Of a stretch of DNA of 39,026 nt, positions 32,503 through 39,026 are shown one piece after another. The notes beneath the pieces are model-generated. The model saw only the letters and a program-made list of their open reading frames with translations, did no database searches and was not told where the DNA came from. Positions within the stretch are counted from its first letter, which is position 1. Each line of letters starts with the position of its first letter. Source of the DNA: Silicimonas sp. (GTDB lineage: Bacteria > Pseudomonadota > Alphaproteobacteria > Rhodobacterales > Rhodobacteraceae); contig JAJDZT010000081.1 of NCBI GenBank assembly GCA_022824525.1, positions 1 through 39,026 of the forward strand. Direction: 5' to 3'. The position numbers were made by a program, and so were the translations under genes.

Positions 32503-32835
32503 ATGGAATTGCAGATCCCACCCAAGGTCACGCCTCGCGCTTTTGAACGCCTGGCCGAGATCAATGAAGGCACCGACCTGCCGAAAGCGCTCCGCGTCGC
32601 GGTCGAGGGTGGAGGATGTTCGGGCTTTCAATACAACATCGATTTGGACGACCCGGCGGACGGCGACCTTGTTCTGGAAGGCGGTGGCCAGAAAGTAGTG
32701 GTCGACGAAGTGTCGCTTCCGTTCCTTTCGAACGCTGTCATCGACTTTTCGGAAGAGTTGATCGGTGCGCGCTTCGTGATTGAAAATCCGAACGCCACAT
32801 CCAGTTGCGGCTGCGGGACAAGTTTTTCAATCTAA
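32503..32835 (+). CDS. erpA: A-type iron-sulfur cluster carrier (ErpA/IscA)
   Basis: Delivers Fe-S clusters to apo-enzymes. The three ligand cysteines are in GGGCSGFQYNI (about 40) and SSCGCGTSFSI at the C-terminus, the A-type signature CX(n)CGC. At 110 aa it has standard length. The frame is open to 32458, but the ATG at 32503 gives the usual MELQ-PPKVTPRA start. A zinc-ribbon membrane gene follows after 9 bp and is probably cotranscribed. ErpA and IscA paralogues are hard to tell apart by eye. Confidence 0.93.
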   Translation: MELQIPPKVTPRAFERLAEINEGTDLPKALRVAVEGGGCSGFQYNIDLDDPADGDLVLEGGGQKVVVDEVSLPFLSNAVIDFSEELIGARFVIENPNATSSCGCGTSFSI

Positions 32836-32844
32836 GCGGAACAT

Positions 32845-33108
32845 ATGCCTCACGAGCCGAACCGCCCCTCCGCAGATCAACCGATACACATTGACCTGTC
32901 GTCGCTCTTTCAAGGTCATAAACAATGTCGGCATTGCGGCGGACATTCCATCAAGGCCGGGCGCTGCACTGGCTGCGGCAGTGCAGACATCGAACGTATC
33001 GCACCACGACGTGGGCGGATTCCAATCTGGATGTGGTTCGTTGCGCTGCTCTTCCCACCATTCTTTCTAGTGATCTTCTTCAAGTGGTTGGGAGCCCGAA
33101 GCGCCTGA
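32845..33108 (+). CDS. zinc-ribbon protein with C-terminal membrane helix
   Basis: 87-aa protein: a polar start, then CRHCGGHSIKAGRCTGCGS (about 28-46) with two CxxC pairs forming a zinc ribbon or rubredoxin-like knuckle, then a hydrophobic helix (about 61-80: WMWFVALLFPPFFLVIFF) and a short basic tail. It probably sits in the inner membrane with the ribbon in the cytoplasm. It lies 9 bp after erpA, which hints at a link with metal or Fe-S handling, but I know no family. The ribosome site is weak. Confidence 0.72.
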   Translation: MPHEPNRPSADQPIHIDLSSLFQGHKQCRHCGGHSIKAGRCTGCGSADIERIAPRRGRIPIWMWFVALLFPPFFLVIFFKWLGARSA

Positions 33109-33194
33109 TCCGCCGGGATGGGTGTTGTTCGCCTTTCAGGCAAAAACAATTTCCGGTACACGACTGACGCGAAAGTACGACACGGCAGGGCCAT

Positions 33195-33974
33195 ATGAAA
33201 ATCGCGACATTCAACATCAATGGCATCAAGGCGCGCTTCGACGCGCTTACCGACTGGTTGAAGGACAGCGCTCCCGATGTGGCTGTCTTGCAGGAGATCA
33301 AGTCTGTCGACGAGGCTTTCCCGCGCGAACATTTCGAAGACCTTGGGTACATCGTCGAAACGCATGGCCAGAAGAGCTTCAACGGCGTCGCGATCCTCTC
33401 GAAAGTTCCGCTGGAAGATGTAACGCGCGGCCTGCCGGGTGATGACGACGACGAACAGGCACGCTGGATCGAGGCAACCGTCATGGGCGATGTTCCAATT
33501 CGGGTCTGCGGATTGTACCTGCCGAACGGCAACCCGGCGCCCGGCCCGAAATACGACTACAAACTCGCCTGGATGGAACGGCTCCAAAAACGCGCAGAGG
33601 CACTTCTGGACAGCGAAGAACCGGCAGTCATGTGCGGCGACTACAATATCATACCCCAGGATGAAGATGCCGCGCGACCGGATGCCTGGAGAGAGGACGC
33701 GCTGGCGCGACCTGAAAGCCGGGCTGCGTTTCGGCGCATATTGAACCTTGGCTTCACGGAGGCGTTTCGAGCCGTGACCCAAGACGCAGGGCACTATTCC
33801 TTCTGGGACTACCAGCGTGGCGCTTATGATCGGAACGATGGCATCCGGATCGATCATCACCTTTTGACGCCACAGGCCGCGGATTTGTTGCAGGGTTGCT
33901 GGATCGAGGCTGACATACGCGGGCGGGAAAAGCCGTCCGATCATACACCTGTCTGGATTGAACTCGCGGCGTGA
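33195..33974 (+). CDS. xth: exodeoxyribonuclease III
   Basis: AP endonuclease / 3'-5' exonuclease of base-excision repair. Metal and catalytic residues are seen in FNINGIKAR (Asn7 region), LQEIKS (Glu about 35), CGDYNIIP (Asp/Asn about 153) and the terminal SDHTPVW (Asp-His pair). The 259-aa length is normal. The VOC gene follows after 10 bp, so the two are probably cotranscribed. Confidence 0.96.
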   Translation: MKIATFNINGIKARFDALTDWLKDSAPDVAVLQEIKSVDEAFPREHFEDLGYIVETHGQKSFNGVAILSKVPLEDVTRGLPGDDDDEQARWIEATVMGDVPIRVCGLYLPNGNPAPGPKYDYKLAWMERLQKRAEALLDSEEPAVMCGDYNIIPQDEDAARPDAWREDALARPESRAAFRRILNLGFTEAFRAVTQDAGHYSFWDYQRGAYDRNDGIRIDHHLLTPQAADLLQGCWIEADIRGREKPSDHTPVWIELAA

Positions 33975-33984
33975 GGTGGCGCGG

Positions 33985-34371
33985 ATGCCCATACGTTCAC
34001 TAGATCACGTCAACGTGCGAACCGCACAACTTGCAGAGATGATCCGTTGGTATGGAGACGTGCTCGGTCTTCACACCGGCCCACGCCCGGATTTCCCATT
34101 TGGCGGGGCCTGGCTGTATATCGGTGATCAGCCGGCAATCCATCTGGTAGAAGTTTCTCAGGAACCTCAGGCAGGGGATTTGAAGCTTGAACATTTCGCG
34201 CTTGGTGCGAGCGGTTTGCCCGACTTTCTGTCGAACCTCGAGGCACTGGATGTGGAGTACGACCTCCAACGCGTGCCCGGTTTTCCGATCGTACAGATCA
34301 ATATCTTCGATCCGGACGGCAATCATATCCACGTGGATTTCGACGCGTCTGAACTCCCTGACAACGCCTGA
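33985..34371 (+). CDS. VOC-family (glyoxalase-like) protein
   Basis: 128-aa single VOC module. SLDHVNVRTAQLAEMIRWYGDVLGL is the N-terminal beta-alpha unit (His and the following helix). AIHLVEVSQ, LEHFALGASGLPDFL and NIFDPDGNHIHVDF give the metal-ligand pattern H/E/H/(E missing or replaced). It may act in isomerisation, detoxification or resistance; the substrate cannot be told. GAGG stands eight bases before the ATG at 33985. It follows xth closely. Confidence 0.87.
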   Translation: MPIRSLDHVNVRTAQLAEMIRWYGDVLGLHTGPRPDFPFGGAWLYIGDQPAIHLVEVSQEPQAGDLKLEHFALGASGLPDFLSNLEALDVEYDLQRVPGFPIVQINIFDPDGNHIHVDFDASELPDNA

Positions 34372-34451
34372 AACACACCGGCGGAGAAGCGCCGAACGCC
34401 TTGTTCCTGCCAGATTCCGTGGCTAGCTCAATAGAGAACGGAGAACCGGTC

Positions 34452-34895
34452 ATGCATAGAACCATCATCTTCACCTTGGCGCTTGCAGCCCTTGCGCTTC
34501 CTGGTCCCGCTTTGGCGAAAGGCCCGAAACACTGCCCGCCGGGCCTTGCCAAGAAGACCCCTGCCTGTGTGCCGCCGGGACAGGCGAAAAAGAGTGCGGG
34601 CTACGAAGACAAATACACGGATGACCGCCATGAACGCGACGAGGACGAACGTTACAGCGACCGCTACGATCGTATCCGTGCTGGCGATCGTGTCATCCTG
34701 AACGGCGAAGAATACACAGTGGTCCGCGCTGACGACGAGCGGATTGTCCTCCGCAGAGACGACACAGTTTATCGCCTGCCCCACATCGGCGACGGTTCGG
34801 ATTATGTACGTGTCGGAGACGCAATTGTGCGGGTCGATCCCAAAACGAAGGCCATCGTCGACTGGATCCGGCTGACAGATCTGATCCTGAGCTGA
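34452..34895 (+). CDS. secreted protein, possibly RcnB-like
   Basis: 147-aa protein with a clear signal peptide (IIFTLALAALALPGPALA, cut before KGPK). A KHCPPGLAKKTPACVPPGQAKK segment has two cysteines, followed by a strongly charged stretch (EDKYTDDRHERDEDERYSDR) that could bind metal. The C-terminal part (DRVILNGEEYTVV ... YVRVGDAIVRVDPKTKAIVDW) resembles the end of RcnB-type periplasmic proteins by memory only. It is plausibly periplasmic and involved in metal or envelope stress; that is inference. Confidence 0.78.
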   Translation: MHRTIIFTLALAALALPGPALAKGPKHCPPGLAKKTPACVPPGQAKKSAGYEDKYTDDRHERDEDERYSDRYDRIRAGDRVILNGEEYTVVRADDERIVLRRDDTVYRLPHIGDGSDYVRVGDAIVRVDPKTKAIVDWIRLTDLILS

Positions 34896-34899
34896 ACGA

Positions 34900-35352
34900 C
34901 TACCAATCTGCCGTAGCAGATTCGTAAGCTTTCGTCGCTTCTTCCGCCGAGACGACGGGCATGCCGCGCGCGATCCATCCCGGTGCACTCCCGTTGCCCA
35001 TCATGCCCTCGGAAACATCGGCCACACCCGTGATCCCGTTCCGTTGCAGAATCTGGGCCACGTAGGATGTCCGCCCTCCGGTTGCACAGATAAGCGCGAT
35101 GCGTTCAGGCGGTACGTTCTGAAGGATCGCCTGCAACCTTGCGCCGAATTCGGCATCATGCATGGAAACCGGCCAGGCACCGGCAGCAACGCCGGTGTCC
35201 TTCCATTCTTGCGGCGTTCGGATATCGAGTAGAACGAGGTCGTCCGCAGCCAGTCGGGCTTCGGCATCGGGAGCCGTGATTATCGGGGTCTCAGCCATGG
35301 CAGTCGTTATCAACCCCAAGGATACCGTGATGGCGAAGAGGAACAGGCGCAT
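34900..35352 (-). CDS. periplasmic rhodanese-like protein
   Basis: 150-aa single-domain rhodanese with a signal peptide (FLFAITVSLGLITTAMA). LVLLDIRTPQEWKDTG and the active-site loop ICATGGRTSYVA, with its Cys at about 90, mark the fold. The loop CATGGRT is six residues, as in single-domain sulfurtransferases. Export suggests a role with periplasmic thiols or metal centres. It lies 11 bp downstream of uvrA on the same strand and may be read from the uvrA SOS promoter. A hairpin at 34905-34922 sits at its 3' end. Confidence 0.9.
   Translation of the reverse strand: MRLFLFAITVSLGLITTAMAETPIITAPDAEARLAADDLVLLDIRTPQEWKDTGVAAGAWPVSMHDAEFGARLQAILQNVPPERIALICATGGRTSYVAQILQRNGITGVADVSEGMMGNGSAPGWIARGMPVVSAEEATKAYESATADW
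34905..34922. terminator. short hairpin between convergent genes
   Basis: AATCTGC-CGTA-GCAGATT is a perfect 7-bp stem with a tetraloop, inside the last codons of the rhodanese gene and 10 bp after the plus-strand gene at 34452. It has no T-run, so it is a weak terminator candidate or a transcript-end stabiliser. Confidence 0.35.
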
Positions 35353-35363
35353 TCATCACTGCC

Positions 35364-38246
<2,883 letters not shown>

Positions 38247-38261
38247 GCTCACCTCTCGGAA

Positions 38262-38299
38262 CCAGACCAGAGAGATAGCGGTCTGGCCGCAAGACTCAA
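38262..38299 (-). promoter_or_regulatory. candidate uvrA promoter with inverted repeat over the -10
   Basis: On the minus strand TTGAGT (38294-38299) and TATCTC (38272-38277) are 16 bp apart. CCAGACC (38262-38268) and GGTCTGG (38280-38286) are perfect 7-bp inverted arms that enclose the -10. The repeat could be an operator or an early-leader hairpin. This is prediction. Confidence 0.4.
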
Positions 38300-38310
38300 T
38301 GGCGCGAAAA

Positions 38311-38336
38311 GAACATTACCAGAACATTAAGAGATC
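38311..38336. promoter_or_regulatory. alphaproteobacterial SOS (LexA) box upstream of uvrA
   Basis: GAAC (38311-38314), seven bases, GAAC (38322-38325), seven bases, GATC (38333-38336). On the minus strand GTTC-N7-GTTC is the LexA operator of alphaproteobacteria, and the third, GATC-containing element adds a half-site in register. The spacers are similar too (ATTACCA, ATTAAGA). uvrA is a classic SOS gene, so DNA-damage induction through LexA is expected. Confidence 0.85.
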
Positions 38337-38360
38337 GTCACGGAGAGATTGCGAGATTTC

Positions 38361-38369
38361 TGTGGATAA
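38361..38369 (-). promoter_or_regulatory. perfect DnaA box upstream of uvrA
   Basis: TGTGGATAA is the complement of TTATCCACA. It lies 25 bp beyond the SOS box and just past the stop of the truncated LysR gene. It is a single site; its function is unknown. Confidence 0.35.
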
Positions 38370-38372
38370 CTG

Positions 38373-38909
38373 TCAGTGTCCTGCCAAAGTGTCTTCGCCT
38401 GTGTAGAGCGCGCGCCGCGCCTTGAAGCCCTCACCGACAAGTTTCATGAAAGCGGCAATGCGTGGCACCTGCCGCAGATCGGGATGGGTGAGTGCCCAGA
38501 TCGGCATGTAGTCGACGAGCTCCAAGCCGGGCACGCGTTGAATCCCGGGGCGAGTTGCGCCCAGAAAGTTGGGCATCCTCGCCATGCCGACGCCCGCTTC
38601 CACCATCGCCACCGCGCTGACCATGTCGTCAGTTGTTACGCCGACGAAGGCGTTCGGTGCACGCTTGAGAAGACTTGGCGGAAGCTGGGTCTCGTAGGCT
38701 GTGAATGAAATGATCGGCACATCGCCGTCGAGCGGGTTTGCCGCGATGAATTCCGGGGTCGCAAACCACCCGGCCCGTTGTTCCGAGATGACACGCCCCC
38801 ACAGGCTTTCCGGAGGATCACGAGACACGCGGATCGCGATATCGGCGTCTCGCTTGTGCAGGTTCAAGGGTTCATTGGTGCCGAGACACGGCGAATTTTT
38901 TCTGTGCAT
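38373..38909 (-). pseudogene. 5'-truncated LysR-family regulator
   Basis: The frame encodes the second half of a LysR effector-binding domain: LGTNEPLNLHKRDADIAIRV at its start, then GWFATPEFIAANP, MVEAGVGMARMP and the C-terminal PRIAAFMKLVGEGFKARR. A LysR protein is about 300 aa, with an N-terminal HTH and a first effector subdomain; both are missing. Similarity to the family begins about nine residues in (near 38885). The upstream sequence to 39006 is AT-rich and encodes nothing LysR-like in any minus frame. The gene therefore looks like a deletion remnant. The ATG at 38909 is probably accidental. Confidence 0.75.
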
Positions 38910-39006
38910 GATCGTCTATTTTTACATTGGGTTTTCTGAACCGGCTGGACATTCTTCTGTCAACCGTCTATGACGTTTTCTGACTGAACTCGAATCAGAG
39001 GCCGCA

Positions 39007-39026
39007 ATGGATCTCTCGAACCTGAC
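39007..39026 (+). CDS. start of a gene running off the window (partial)
   Basis: ATG at 39007 has a strong ribosome site AGAGG (38997-39001) five bases upstream. It begins MDLSNL before the window ends. Too short to identify. It is divergent from the LysR remnant, the usual place for a LysR target gene. Confidence 0.5.

Overview
The window reads as a chromosomal segment of an alphaproteobacterium of the Rhodobacterales/Roseobacter group. The evidence is an FnrL-type regulator beside hemN, alphaproteobacterial SOS boxes (GAAC-N7-GAAC) in front of uvrA, an ornithine-lipid acyltransferase (OlsB), an Lrp-type PutR divergent from a long PutA, a ribosomal protein S9 with an N-terminal extension, the block yceD / rpmF-plsX-fabH-ihfA-merR, and the block nagZ-scpA-scpB next to a SPOR protein and argS. 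Nearly all of it is housekeeping DNA. I see no prophage, CRISPR array, rRNA operon or intact insertion sequence.

Layout. 1-4300: the end of a possible unknown ORF, fnrL (-), divergent hemN (+) and a YheS-like ABC-F ATPase. 4341-4522: a 182-bp element with terminal inverted repeats. 4563-8555: divergent putR/putA. 8653-10463: a sulfotransferase-like gene, then rplM-rpsI (-) with promoter and terminator. 10735-14247: a tiny membrane protein, a conserved gene of unknown function, an Uup-like ABC-F and olsB. 14344-15823: msrB, bamE and yceD. 15824-17101: two extra minus-strand genes (a zinc-ribbon protein behind a predicted FnrL promoter, and a DUF1203 protein) sit between yceD and rpmF. 17102-20837: rpmF, plsX, fabH, ihfA, a MerR-type regulator and tRNA-Pro(GGG). 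21007-26321: dcd, then on the minus strand the SPOR protein, nagZ, scpA, scpB, a 48-aa basic protein and a GNAT protein. 26424-26971: a 548-bp non-coding stretch with a DnaA box, an 11-bp tandem repeat and a second 182-bp element. 26972-39026: argS, a fusion of a cyclic-nucleotide-binding domain with a thioredoxin-reductase-like flavoprotein, a secreted unknown, dgt, erpA, a zinc-ribbon membrane protein, xth, a VOC protein, a secreted basic/acidic protein, rhodanese, uvrA with its SOS control region, a 5'-truncated LysR gene and the start of a new gene.

How the genes work together. A small oxygen-control circuit is visible: FnrL, its predicted target hemN (anaerobic haem synthesis) and a third perfect FNR box correctly spaced before the small zinc-ribbon gene. 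A further FNR box lies just past the 3' end of fnrL. hemN and erpA, an Fe-S-cluster enzyme and an Fe-S carrier, each have a -10 hexamer placed so that transcription would start on the A of the ATG, which predicts leaderless mRNAs. The most unusual structural signal is the pair of 182-bp elements 22 kb apart: their cores are inverted relative to each other while the flanking 20 bp on one side match in direct orientation.

All calls come from reading the sequence; no database search was run. Promoter, operator and leaderless calls are inference from motif and spacing.
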